From assembly GCF_000819725.1 (NCBI RefSeq), contig NZ_CDDH01000112.1, positions 1 to 64,000 of the forward strand: 64,000 nt of DNA. Direction: 5' to 3'. Made by a program: the position numbers and the translations under genes. Shown here piece by piece: positions 25,103-32,705 of the stretch; the first letter of the stretch is position 1; each line of letters begins with the position of its first letter. Source of the stretch: Aeromonas australiensis. GTDB taxonomy: Bacteria; Pseudomonadota; Gammaproteobacteria; Enterobacterales; Aeromonadaceae. Under the pieces are notes generated by a model that saw only the letters and a program-made list of their open reading frames with translations, made no database searches and was not told the DNA's origin.

Positions 25103-27217
25103 TCAGAAGGTAATATTGGTCGAGATCCAGAAGCGGCGCCCTTCTTGATTGTTGTTGTATTCGTTGGCGTATGCAGTTTTACCACCATCGTCATAGGCCT
25201 GGTATTGCAAGAAGTCCTCATCCAGCAAGTTGTAGACGGTACCGTTGACCGTCACGTTGTCGCTGATCCGGTAGGATGCTCCCAGATGGAACAGGGTAAA
25301 GGCGCTGTAATCCCCAAACGCATCTTGTTCAGCGCCCACTCCGCGCCAACGCTTACCGCGATACTCCCCTTGCAGCCAGGTGTTGAGTTGGGAGGTTGCT
25401 TGCCAGTTCAGCTTCATGTTGACCATGTGCTTGGGGGTATCGGTCAGTGGCATACCCGCTTGTTTCCCTGATTTCTGCTCGCTGTCGGTGAAGGTGTAGT
25501 TGGCCTTGAGATCCCAGTATTCAGCCAACGGAATGTATGAGCCCACCTCTACGCCACGGGTAATGGCTTCATCGATATTGACCGTCTGGCCAAACTCCTT
25601 GATGTCATTCCAGCTGGTACCGATGTCGATACAGCCTGGCTGATTGGGGGCCTTGCTGTAGTGGCAGTTGGCCACCGGCGTGCCGCTGGCAATTTTGTCG
25701 TGGAAGTCGTTGTTAAACAGGGTGATATTGGCATTAAAGCCGTTATCTGCCTGATAATAAGCTGCTATTTCAGAGCTGGTGGTGGTTTCTGGTGTCAAGC
25801 TGGGAGTGCCAATCAGCGGCAAGGCCCCCTGGCGACCAAATCCGACGATCCCGCTGGTCAATTGATCCAGGCGTGGGGTCTTGTAACCCTGGCTGATACC
25901 GCCTTTAAAGGTCCAGTTGCTGCTGGCATTCCACACCAGATAACCACGGGGGCTGAGCTGGCTGCCAAACACGCTGTGATCATCGTGTCGGGCACCGATG
26001 GTCAGTGCCCAGTCGGGCAGGAAACGCCATTCATCTTCGGCAAATAGCGCCCATTGGGTATGTTCAAATGGTGAGCTAGCGACGCCATCGTTCATCTCGG
26101 CTTTCCACCACTGGCCTCCTACCGAGAGGGTGTTATCTCCCAGTACGGTGACCAACTTGCTGTCGACTATCGTGTTCTCCAGCTCCAGCGTGCGCGGTGC
26201 GCCTGCTGTTTTGCCCGGTACGCCCTTGGGTAGGGTACGTCCTTCTGTGTCGGTTTCACTGCGAGTGATACTGCTGGAGAGGTTGCCGAAATTGAAACGA
26301 CCGTCGTGAGCCAGCACATACTGTTCGCGGATATAGCGTTGCTGTTTTTCATAACCCCCGATCTTGGTCGGCGTATCCAGGGTGCCCAGCTGGCCTTCAC
26401 TGTTATCATACTCCTGGGTGCCGCGGTCAATATCCAACCAGATGTCCTGGTTGTCGATAGGGCTGAAAGTCAACCGTCCTCCCAGATTACGGATATCCGA
26501 TTTCACCGGATTTGCTCCCATGATCGGGGTTTTTTCAACACCATTTGCATCCTGGTAGCGAATATCTGAGGCGCTGCGATCAAACAGGCTACCACGCAGG
26601 GTCAGCCCCAGCTTATCTTCAATGACGGCGCCGCTGGTATAGAAACTGACGCCGGCGCTGTCGCCAAATTCACTGTGTTGTTGCTGGGTATTTTCCAAGG
26701 TCAGGGCCCCCATCCATGCTTTGGCGGGCTTGCGGGTGATAATGTTGACCACCCCCCCCATGGCATCTGAGCCGTAGAGGGTCGACATGGGACCACGGAT
26801 CACTTCGATACGTTCAATGGCTGCGACGGGTGGCATAAAGCTGTTAGACGTTTCACCGAAGCCATTGGGGGTGACGTTACCGACATTATTCTGGCGACGC
26901 CCATCTATCAGAACCAGGGTGTAGTCGCTGGGCATACCCCGCATGCTGATGTTCAGGCCACCTGTCTTGCCGACAGTGCCTCCAACATCCACCCCTTCAA
27001 CATCATTGAGTGCTTCTGCAATGCTGGATACCCGTTTTTGTTCCAGATCTGCACGGGTGATGACTGTGATGCTGGCCGGGGCATCTGTTACCTTCTGCTC
27101 AAAGCCGGATGCGGTGACCACCATGGTTTCAGTGCTGGTTTGGGCCACCACGGTTGCCGCAGGCAACAGCGCGAGCGCAACGGCGTAGCCGATACGGGAT
27201 GGTTGAGGAATGGGCAT
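25103..27217 (-). CDS. TonB-dependent outer-membrane receptor of the metal-uptake locus
   Basis: A 704-residue receptor: signal peptide (1-26, ending VVAQT), TonB box ETMVVTAS, plug domain (about 40-155, with ISMRGMPSDYTLVLIDGRR and IEVIRGPMSTLYGSDAMGGVVNIIT) and barrel ending RRFWISTNITF. The plug is close to that of the siderophore receptor earlier in the window, but barrel loops differ. Two cysteines in NCHYSKAPNQPGCIDIG probably form an extracellular loop disulphide. It is divergent from the PepSY-DUF2271-DUF4198-ABC operon across a region with a perfect Fur palindrome, so its ligand is probably an iron chelate or another metal complex handled by that operon. Confidence 0.93.
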   Translation of the reverse strand: MPIPQPSRIGYAVALALLPAATVVAQTSTETMVVTASGFEQKVTDAPASITVITRADLEQKRVSSIAEALNDVEGVDVGGTVGKTGGLNISMRGMPSDYTLVLIDGRRQNNVGNVTPNGFGETSNSFMPPVAAIERIEVIRGPMSTLYGSDAMGGVVNIITRKPAKAWMGALTLENTQQQHSEFGDSAGVSFYTSGAVIEDKLGLTLRGSLFDRSASDIRYQDANGVEKTPIMGANPVKSDIRNLGGRLTFSPIDNQDIWLDIDRGTQEYDNSEGQLGTLDTPTKIGGYEKQQRYIREQYVLAHDGRFNFGNLSSSITRSETDTEGRTLPKGVPGKTAGAPRTLELENTIVDSKLVTVLGDNTLSVGGQWWKAEMNDGVASSPFEHTQWALFAEDEWRFLPDWALTIGARHDDHSVFGSQLSPRGYLVWNASSNWTFKGGISQGYKTPRLDQLTSGIVGFGRQGALPLIGTPSLTPETTTSSEIAAYYQADNGFNANITLFNNDFHDKIASGTPVANCHYSKAPNQPGCIDIGTSWNDIKEFGQTVNIDEAITRGVEVGSYIPLAEYWDLKANYTFTDSEQKSGKQAGMPLTDTPKHMVNMKLNWQATSQLNTWLQGEYRGKRWRGVGAEQDAFGDYSAFTLFHLGASYRISDNVTVNGTVYNLLDEDFLQYQAYDDGGKTAYANEYNNNQEGRRFWISTNITF

Positions 27218-27267
27218 CTTAAAACTCTCCTGTTTTATGTTCCATATACTGCTGAGTCACTATCAAT

Positions 27268-27287
27268 CTTATTGATAATCATTATCA
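27268..27287. promoter_or_regulatory. Perfect Fur palindrome between receptor and metal-uptake operon
   Basis: TGATAATCATTATCA (27273-27287) is a perfect 7-1-7 Fur motif, and the extended 19-mer matches the Fur consensus at 16 of 19. It lies 56 bases upstream of the receptor start and is the only obvious operator in this 374-base divergent region, so it may control both sides. Confidence 0.9.
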
Positions 27288-27591
27288 TTTTTTGGCGGCA
27301 GTATTTTATGCAAAGTCAGGTCAAGTTGAGAGCAATGTTTTTGGAATCTATTGTTCCAAAAAGTGGAACTGGCGGGGTGAGGCGGTACGCTGGGTGCGTT
27401 GCGTTAATCTGCGTTTAATTTACTTGCTTTTAATCAGTCACTTATCGTTTTCAGAACAGAGGGTGAGGTGAGTGCCCTTTCTCTGTAAGGGGCCTACTGT
27501 CAAGGAGGTAAATTAACCACTATTGACAATAATTCGTATTTGCATTACTTTCCGGCCGTTTATAGAGTCCCTGCGGAAACGCCCTTTTATC
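27288..27591. other. Remainder of the divergent region
   Basis: About 300 bases, A/T rich near the Fur box. AAGGAGG at 27502-27508 is an excellent Shine-Dalgarno without a well-spaced ATG: the nearest in-frame start for the PepSY gene is TTG 27523, 14 bases on. It may serve that start. Confidence 0.4.
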
Positions 27592-28215
27592 ATGCCGAGC
27601 AAGTCAGTCCGTTCCTACCAAGTGCCGCGTTGGGTTCGCCCGTTGCATACCTATAGCTCCATGCTGATGCTGCTGGTCATGCTCTTTTTTACTCTGACCG
27701 GTTTGACCCTCAATAACCGTCAATGGCTACCGGCCGCCGCTCCTGTGACTCATCAACAAATGGTATTGCCGCCCCAGTGGGCCGAAACCGGTTTATGGCA
27801 ACAGGATCCGCTGCTGGCGGGTGGCCAGGTGTTTCACTGGTTACGCCAGCAGCACGGGTTGGCAGGGGGCGAGATGGAGATGGAGTGGAATAGCGAAGAG
27901 CAACTGCTCACCCTTGATATCAAACGTCCAGGTGGATACAGCCTGGTCGAGATTGAGCCCGGGTTGGCAGAGGTGCGGATCGAGACCCAACCCTCCGCGT
28001 TGCTGGCGCTGCTCAATGATCTGCACATGGGCCGTTACAGCGGTGAGTTATGGCGATGGTTTATCGATATCAGCTCGCTGGTAATGCTGCTCTTTACCCT
28101 GACCGGTTTTTGGCTGGTGTTATCCCAGCGCAAACGTCGCCTCAGCCTGTTTGGTCTGAGTGTGGCGGGGGCTGCCCTGATGGGGGCGCTCTATTTCGTG
28201 ATCCTCTACAACTGA
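27592..28215 (+). CDS. PepSY-associated membrane protein
   Basis: A 207-residue inner-membrane protein of the PepSY_TM-like type. TM1 (HTYSSMLMLLVMLFFTLTGLTL), a periplasmic domain of about 110 residues, TM2 (WRWFIDISSLVMLLFTLTGFWLVL) and TM3 (LSVAGAALMGALYFVIL). Histidines at the start of TM1 and in NDLHMGRYSGELW before TM2 sit where haem ligands occur in related electron-transfer proteins. PepSY membrane proteins are linked to periplasmic reduction of ferric siderophores. ATG 27592 is chosen from the protein start MPSKSVRSYQVPRW; TTG 27523, behind a perfect AAGGAGG, would add 23 residues and cannot be excluded. It heads the operon; DUF2271 follows after 12 bases. Confidence 0.85.
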   Translation: MPSKSVRSYQVPRWVRPLHTYSSMLMLLVMLFFTLTGLTLNNRQWLPAAAPVTHQQMVLPPQWAETGLWQQDPLLAGGQVFHWLRQQHGLAGGEMEMEWNSEEQLLTLDIKRPGGYSLVEIEPGLAEVRIETQPSALLALLNDLHMGRYSGELWRWFIDISSLVMLLFTLTGFWLVLSQRKRRLSLFGLSVAGAALMGALYFVILYN

Positions 28216-28227
28216 TCGGAGTCCTGG

Positions 28228-28710
28228 ATGCTCAAATCCACAATGCTGGTGCTATCGCTGGCAAGTATGTCTGCGGCTGCCGAAGTGACACTGTCGCTAG
28301 AGCTGCCACGCCACGAGGGCGGTCAATACCGTCCCTATGTGGCAGTCTGGGTTGAAAACCCTCAGCAAGAGGCGGTTGCCACGCTTGCTGTCTGGCGCAA
28401 GGAGGCGGACTGGCTCAAGGACATGCGACGCTGGTGGCGCAAGAGTGGCCGTTATGCCAACGCGTTACCTGATGGTGTCTCCGGGGCGACCCGCAAGCCT
28501 GGTGCTTATCAGCTGGCCTGGGATGGTCGTGACCATCAGGGCAACCTGTTGCCCCCCGGGCGCTACACCCTGCATATCGAAGCGGTACGCGAACATGGCA
28601 GCCGCTCCCTGGTCAGTCAATCTATCGAACTTGGCCAAACGGCCAGCTATCAACTGCAACCGGTCGCCGAACTGGGCCCGATCACCATCCATACCGGAGT
28701 GAAGTCATGA
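28228..28710 (+). CDS. DUF2271 periplasmic protein with flavinylation-like motif
   Basis: A 160-residue exported protein: signal peptide to about residue 18 (SMSAAA), then the DUF2271 pattern YRPYVAVWVEN, LAVWRK..WLKDMRRWWRK and a C-terminal FlgD-like Ig segment (AWDGRDHQGNLLPPGRYTLHIEA). Residues 82-88 read D-G-V-S-G-A-T, the Dxx(S/T)GAT form in which ApbE attaches FMN to a threonine (here Thr88). DUF2271 proteins accompany PepSY membrane proteins, and a flavin here would make the pair an electron path to the periplasm. The stop overlaps the next start (ATGA). No apbE gene lies in the window. Confidence 0.85.
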   Translation: MLKSTMLVLSLASMSAAAEVTLSLELPRHEGGQYRPYVAVWVENPQQEAVATLAVWRKEADWLKDMRRWWRKSGRYANALPDGVSGATRKPGAYQLAWDGRDHQGNLLPPGRYTLHIEAVREHGSRSLVSQSIELGQTASYQLQPVAELGPITIHTGVKS

Positions 28711-29516
28711 CAAAATTTTCTGCTGGTTGGGCTCTGCTGGCCCTGCTGACCACCACTGCAACGGCGCATCCGGTCTGGATGCTGCCGAGCGAGTTCAATG
28801 TCTCCAGTGACAAACTTCACTGGGTTACTGTGGATGGTACCGCCTCCCACGGGGTCTTCAGTTTTGACAAGCCCATAGGGCTGGATAACGTCACCGTTTA
28901 TGATCCTGCTGGCAATCCGGGTGGTACCGGACCCTATTACAAGGGGCAGCGCCGCAGTGTGTTCGATCTGGCATTAAGTGAAGCTGGCACCTACAAGGTG
29001 GAACTGCGTAATCCGCCACGCTATGTCACCACCTATACCATCGGCAAGCGCAAGACTGAACGACGGGTCATGGCCAACAAGCAGGAGGCTGCAGCTCAGG
29101 TTCCCGTCAAGGCTGAGGGGGTGACCACCTATGCTGTCCAGAATATCAGCGCCTTCTACGTCACACGCAATACGCCAAGCGATACCGTGCTCAAGAGCAC
29201 AGGACAAGGGCTCGAGCTGCAACCCCTGACCCATCCCAGTGACGTGGTGGTGGGCGAGACAGCCCGTTTTCGTCTGACGTTCGAGGGGCAGCCGCTGGCG
29301 GGTCGCAAGGCAGAAGTGGTCGGCCATGGTACCCAGTGGCGTGATAGTCGCCAGCAGCAGGACCTGGTCAGTGACAAGGAGGGGATCATCACAGTGATCC
29401 CGGCTAAAACGGGCCCGCATCTGCTGTCAGTCAATATCGAGCAAGATAGCAAGACACTGATGGCCGATAAGGTGGCCGTCAATTACCTGCTGACGTTTGA
29501 GGTGCTGCCGCAATGA
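28707..29516 (+). CDS. DUF4198 periplasmic protein
   Basis: A 269-residue exported protein of the DUF4198 family, which is associated with metal uptake (NikK/NikM-like partners of nickel and cobalt transporters). The signal peptide ends TTTATA at residue 20, so the mature protein is predicted to start with His21 (HPVWMLPSEF), and an N-terminal histidine is a known way to bind metal. The rest is beta-rich with two Ig-like parts (about 40-110 and 180-265). It overlaps both neighbours by four bases. Confidence 0.85.
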   Translation: MTKFSAGWALLALLTTTATAHPVWMLPSEFNVSSDKLHWVTVDGTASHGVFSFDKPIGLDNVTVYDPAGNPGGTGPYYKGQRRSVFDLALSEAGTYKVELRNPPRYVTTYTIGKRKTERRVMANKQEAAAQVPVKAEGVTTYAVQNISAFYVTRNTPSDTVLKSTGQGLELQPLTHPSDVVVGETARFRLTFEGQPLAGRKAEVVGHGTQWRDSRQQQDLVSDKEGIITVIPAKTGPHLLSVNIEQDSKTLMADKVAVNYLLTFEVLPQ

Positions 29517-29821
29517 TCCTGTTTCGCACCGGGCTATTTGCTCTGTTTTTGTTGTTACCTATGGTCGCATCCGCCCACTATCCGGTGATGGATTGTGGTC
29601 GTGAGGGGACTGAGCTGGTCTGCAAAGTAGGTTACAGCGACGGCACCCTGGCCAGTGGGGCTGAGGTCATTATGTATAGCTATGACGATGAGGTGCTGGC
29701 GACTGTCAAGGCAGATGGCCATTCTCATGCGCACTTCATCGAACCGGAGGGGGAGTTTTACATCCGCTTCGATGCTGGCCATGAAGATCCAGCCGAGTTC
29801 GACTATGCCGAGTTGCCGTGA
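29513..29821 (+). CDS. Small exported His-rich protein
   Basis: A 102-residue protein. The signal peptide MILFRTGLFALFLLLPMVASA is textbook and cleavage would again leave a histidine as residue 1 (His22, HYPVMDCG). Mature part: two cysteines (28 and 37) suited to a disulphide, a D-G-H-S-H-A-H-F segment (His70, 72, 74) and an acidic tail. It looks like a short beta-sandwich metal binder, perhaps a companion of the preceding DUF4198 protein, whose C-terminal fold it resembles in pattern. I know no named family for it. Confidence 0.8.
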   Translation: MILFRTGLFALFLLLPMVASAHYPVMDCGREGTELVCKVGYSDGTLASGAEVIMYSYDDEVLATVKADGHSHAHFIEPEGEFYIRFDAGHEDPAEFDYAELP

Positions 29822-29822
29822 T

Positions 29823-30275
29823 ATGCCCGGTTGCCGAGAGCGTGTTGTGCCAGATGACGGTCGCACGGAGAACCGTTGGGTAGCCCTGTTTTGTATGATG
29901 GTGTTGCTGTTTGGTGTCGTTGGGGTTTGGTTGCGTCAGACGCCAGTGGTGGCATCTGGGCAAACTCCGGATCTGGCGCCGGCTGCCCGTCAGCAACTGA
30001 CCGAGTTGACCATTGCCCTCGATGAAGCCCGCTTTATGGTGAAGGAGGGGCATTGGCCCCCCCTGACCGCCATGGTGCAGGCGCAGATCCCCCCTTTTAG
30101 CGAAGGGGGCTGGCAAGAGCTGGCCCATGGTTGCTGGCTGGGGCCGCGAGTGGGTGAGCCCGATGGCCATTGGCTCATTTCGCTACCGGACAACGCGATT
30201 TTTCTCGATGGTGAGGGGGCCGCCACGCCTCCTGATTGCGCCACACCTCTTCACTGGATTTTGATGACACCATGA
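29823..30275 (+). CDS. DUF6162-like membrane-anchored protein
   Basis: A 150-residue protein starting one base after the previous stop. One membrane helix (about 20-40, WVALFCMMVLLFGVVGVWLRQ) anchors a periplasmic domain of 110 residues with LTELTIALDEARFMVKEGHWPPL and FSEGGWQELAHGCWLGPRVGEPDGHWLISLP. Two cysteines in the domain may pair. Placement directly before a metal ABC transporter fits the DUF6162 group, an assignment from memory of gene order and not from a search. The helix plus small globular domain looks pseudopilin-like in shape. Confidence 0.7.
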   Translation: MPGCRERVVPDDGRTENRWVALFCMMVLLFGVVGVWLRQTPVVASGQTPDLAPAARQQLTELTIALDEARFMVKEGHWPPLTAMVQAQIPPFSEGGWQELAHGCWLGPRVGEPDGHWLISLPDNAIFLDGEGAATPPDCATPLHWILMTP

Positions 30276-31144
30276 TGCGTATTTTTCTGGCCCTGAGCCT
30301 GCTGCTGTCCCCTCTTGTTGCATGGAGCAAGCCGCTCACAGTGGGGATCACTCTGCACCCTTATTACAGCTATGTGCACCATATCGTGGGGGACCGTGCC
30401 AAGGTAGTGCCGCTGATCGAAAGTGGCTTCAACCCTCACAGCTATGAGCTGCAACCCAGTGACATTAAACGGTTGAGTAGCATGGATGCCCTGGTACTTA
30501 ACGGGATTGGTCATGACGAATTCGCAGTTCATGCCCTTGAGGGACTGAGCCTGCCTAATCTGACCCGGATCTATGCCAATGCCGATTTGCCTCTGCTTGC
30601 TACCGGTAAAGGCAGCTACAACCCTCACACGTTTGTGGCGATTGATGCCGCCGTGCGTCAGGTTTATACCATCGCCCGTGAGCTGGGACGCCTTGACCCG
30701 GCCAACCGTGACTATTTTCAGCAAAATGCCCTGAACTATGCACGTTCTCTGCGTGCCATCAAGAATCGTTATCGGGCTGAGTTACTCAAACTGGACCTGA
30801 CCAGGGTGCGCATTGCCAGCACCCATAATGCTTATGGTTATCTGCTGCAGGAGTTTGGCATTGGCATCGATACAGTGATTGAGCCTGCCCATGGGGTCGA
30901 GCCCAATGCGACCCAGCTGCAACAAACCATCGCCCGGATCAAGGCGGCCAATATTCAGGTGCTGTTTACTGAACTGGACATGGATAACCGCTACGTGGAA
31001 CTGATCCAGCAGGCCACCGGGATCCGGATTTACCACTTCTCCCACATGACCTTTGGAGAGTATGACCCCGACCTGGTGAGTCGTGAGATGGACCACAACC
31101 TCAAGACCCTGGTCAAGGCGCTCTCTCTGGCGGCGCTAAGCTGA
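30272..31144 (+). CDS. Metal ABC transporter substrate-binding protein (ZnuA/cluster A-I family)
   Basis: A 290-residue periplasmic protein; signal peptide to about residue 19 (LLLSPLVAWS). The metal ligands of the cluster A-I family are visible: His56 (GFNPHSYELQPSD), His119 (SYNPHTFVAID), His185 (ASTHNAYGYLLQEFGI) and an acidic residue in FTELDMDN (E234 or D236). There is no long His-rich loop of the high-affinity ZnuA type, so manganese or iron are as possible as zinc. ATG 30272 overlaps the previous stop (ATGA). With the following ATPase and permease it forms a complete importer. Confidence 0.9.
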   Translation: MMRIFLALSLLLSPLVAWSKPLTVGITLHPYYSYVHHIVGDRAKVVPLIESGFNPHSYELQPSDIKRLSSMDALVLNGIGHDEFAVHALEGLSLPNLTRIYANADLPLLATGKGSYNPHTFVAIDAAVRQVYTIARELGRLDPANRDYFQQNALNYARSLRAIKNRYRAELLKLDLTRVRIASTHNAYGYLLQEFGIGIDTVIEPAHGVEPNATQLQQTIARIKAANIQVLFTELDMDNRYVELIQQATGIRIYHFSHMTFGEYDPDLVSREMDHNLKTLVKALSLAALS

Positions 31145-31827
31145 TGGGGCCGTCAATCGTCTTGCAAGAACTTGCATTATCGCTTAATCGGGTCTGCATC
31201 CTTCAGCCCATCGACGGGGTGTTCGAGGCGGGTCAGCTTCATGCCATCGTGGGCCCCAACGGAGCGGGAAAATCCTCGCTGCTCAAATGCGTGCTGGGTC
31301 TGCGCCCCCACTGCGGTGAGGTTTACCGGCAGTGGCCGGGCACGCCCGGAACAGTGGCCTATGTGCCACAGCAGAGTCAGTTTGAGCCATCGCTACCCAT
31401 TACCATCAACGAATTCTTGCTGACAACCTTTTCTCGCCGTCCCCTCTGGTTGCCGCTGCAATCCGCGTCGAAGAGGCGAATTGATCAGCGCTTGGCGCAA
31501 GTAGGGTTAACCGGGAAAGGGCATTTGCGCCTTGGCCAGCTGTCCGGCGGGGAGCGCCAGCGTCTGCTGTTGGCGCAGGGGCTGGATCAGCAGAGTCAGC
31601 TCTGGTGTCTGGATGAGCCCATGACCGGGCTGGATCAAGCGGGACAAGAGATGGTGACCCGCCTGTTGCTGGAATTGCGTCAGCAAGGAACCACCTTGCT
31701 GGTGGTGCATCACGATATGGCCTGGGTGAGACGCTATGCCGACAGGGTGTGGGTGATTAATGGTGGGCTGGCCGCGGTCGGTACCCCGGATGAAGTGTTT
31801 GCCCATAGCAAGCAGGAGGTAGCGTGA
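31144..31827 (+). CDS. Metal ABC transporter ATP-binding protein (ZnuC-like)
   Basis: A 227-residue ATPase with Walker A GPNGAGKSS, Q-loop VPQQSQFEP, signature LSGGERQRLLLAQ, Walker B LWCLDEPMTGLD and switch His in LVVHHDM. The start shares one base with the stop of the binding-protein gene. It energises the permease that follows. Confidence 0.93.
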   Translation: MGPSIVLQELALSLNRVCILQPIDGVFEAGQLHAIVGPNGAGKSSLLKCVLGLRPHCGEVYRQWPGTPGTVAYVPQQSQFEPSLPITINEFLLTTFSRRPLWLPLQSASKRRIDQRLAQVGLTGKGHLRLGQLSGGERQRLLLAQGLDQQSQLWCLDEPMTGLDQAGQEMVTRLLLELRQQGTTLLVVHHDMAWVRRYADRVWVINGGLAAVGTPDEVFAHSKQEVA

Positions 31828-32705
31828 TGGAGAGTCTGCGTCAATGGGTATTCTTCCTCTTTGAAAACGGCTATTTGCCCGAGATGTTCCAGTATGCCTT
31901 CCTGACCAATGCCCTGGTGGCGGCCCTCTTGATGGGGCCTCTGCTCGGGGCGCTCGGCCCACTGGTGGTGGTCAAACGGCTGGCATTTTTCTCAGAAGCG
32001 GTCGGCCACGGCGCTCTGACCGGCGTGGCCCTTGGTATCTTGCTGGGCGAACCCGCTACGGCCCCGCTGGTGGCCCTGTTCTGTTTTTGTACGCTTTTTG
32101 CCCTGCTGCTTCACTGGATAAAGAGCCGCACCCAGATCCCCTATGATGCATTGGTGGGGGTATTTCTCTCGTTTGCCATTGCGTTGGGGGCGGCCTTGCT
32201 GCTCTATGTGGCTAAGCGGGTCAATGTCCATATTCTGGAAAACGTGCTGTTTGGCTCGATCCTCACCGTCAGAGATCTCGACCTGTTAGTGCTGCTGGTT
32301 ATTGCCATTCCTGCCCTGCTGATGTTGCTACGGGGAACCAATACCGCCCTGCTGGCGAGTCTGGCGCCAGAGCTGGCGCGCAGCCGCGGGGTTGCGGTAC
32401 GTCTGTATGACTATCTGTTTGTATTACTGATTGCCCTGATGACAGTGGCATCGGTCAAGGTAATAGGGGCCATTTTGGTGGGAGCCCTGCTGCTTATCCC
32501 TGCTACTGCTGCCAGGCTGGTGAGCCGCAGTGGTGCCCAGTTTTTCTGGCTCTCGGTGCTCTTTTCCACCCTCAGCTGCCTGCTGGGTATTCTGGTGCCG
32601 ATGGCGGGTGCCCTGCCGCTGCCATCCGGCGCGGCCATCGTGATGTTTGCCTCCCTCTTTTTCGTGCTTGCGCTCGGGTACCGTCGCTGGAGAACTATTG
32701 AATGA
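31827..32705 (+). CDS. Metal ABC transporter permease (ZnuB-like)
   Basis: A 292-residue inner-membrane permease of the ABC-3 family with about eight to nine hydrophobic segments, including the conserved FFSEAVGHGALTGVALGILLG and VGAILVGALLLIPATAARLVSR. ATG 31827, with CAGGAGG six bases upstream, shares one base with the ATPase stop. The C-terminal helix is followed directly by the second binding-protein gene, which overlaps by four bases. Confidence 0.92.
   Translation: MESLRQWVFFLFENGYLPEMFQYAFLTNALVAALLMGPLLGALGPLVVVKRLAFFSEAVGHGALTGVALGILLGEPATAPLVALFCFCTLFALLLHWIKSRTQIPYDALVGVFLSFAIALGAALLLYVAKRVNVHILENVLFGSILTVRDLDLLVLLVIAIPALLMLLRGTNTALLASLAPELARSRGVAVRLYDYLFVLLIALMTVASVKVIGAILVGALLLIPATAARLVSRSGAQFFWLSVLFSTLSCLLGILVPMAGALPLPSGAAIVMFASLFFVLALGYRRWRTIE

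Noticed and set aside
27268-27291. Zur box controlling the metal operon
   Set aside because: The palindrome is a perfect Fur 7-1-7 motif and does not fit the enteric Zur consensus; zinc control is not supported by the sequence.
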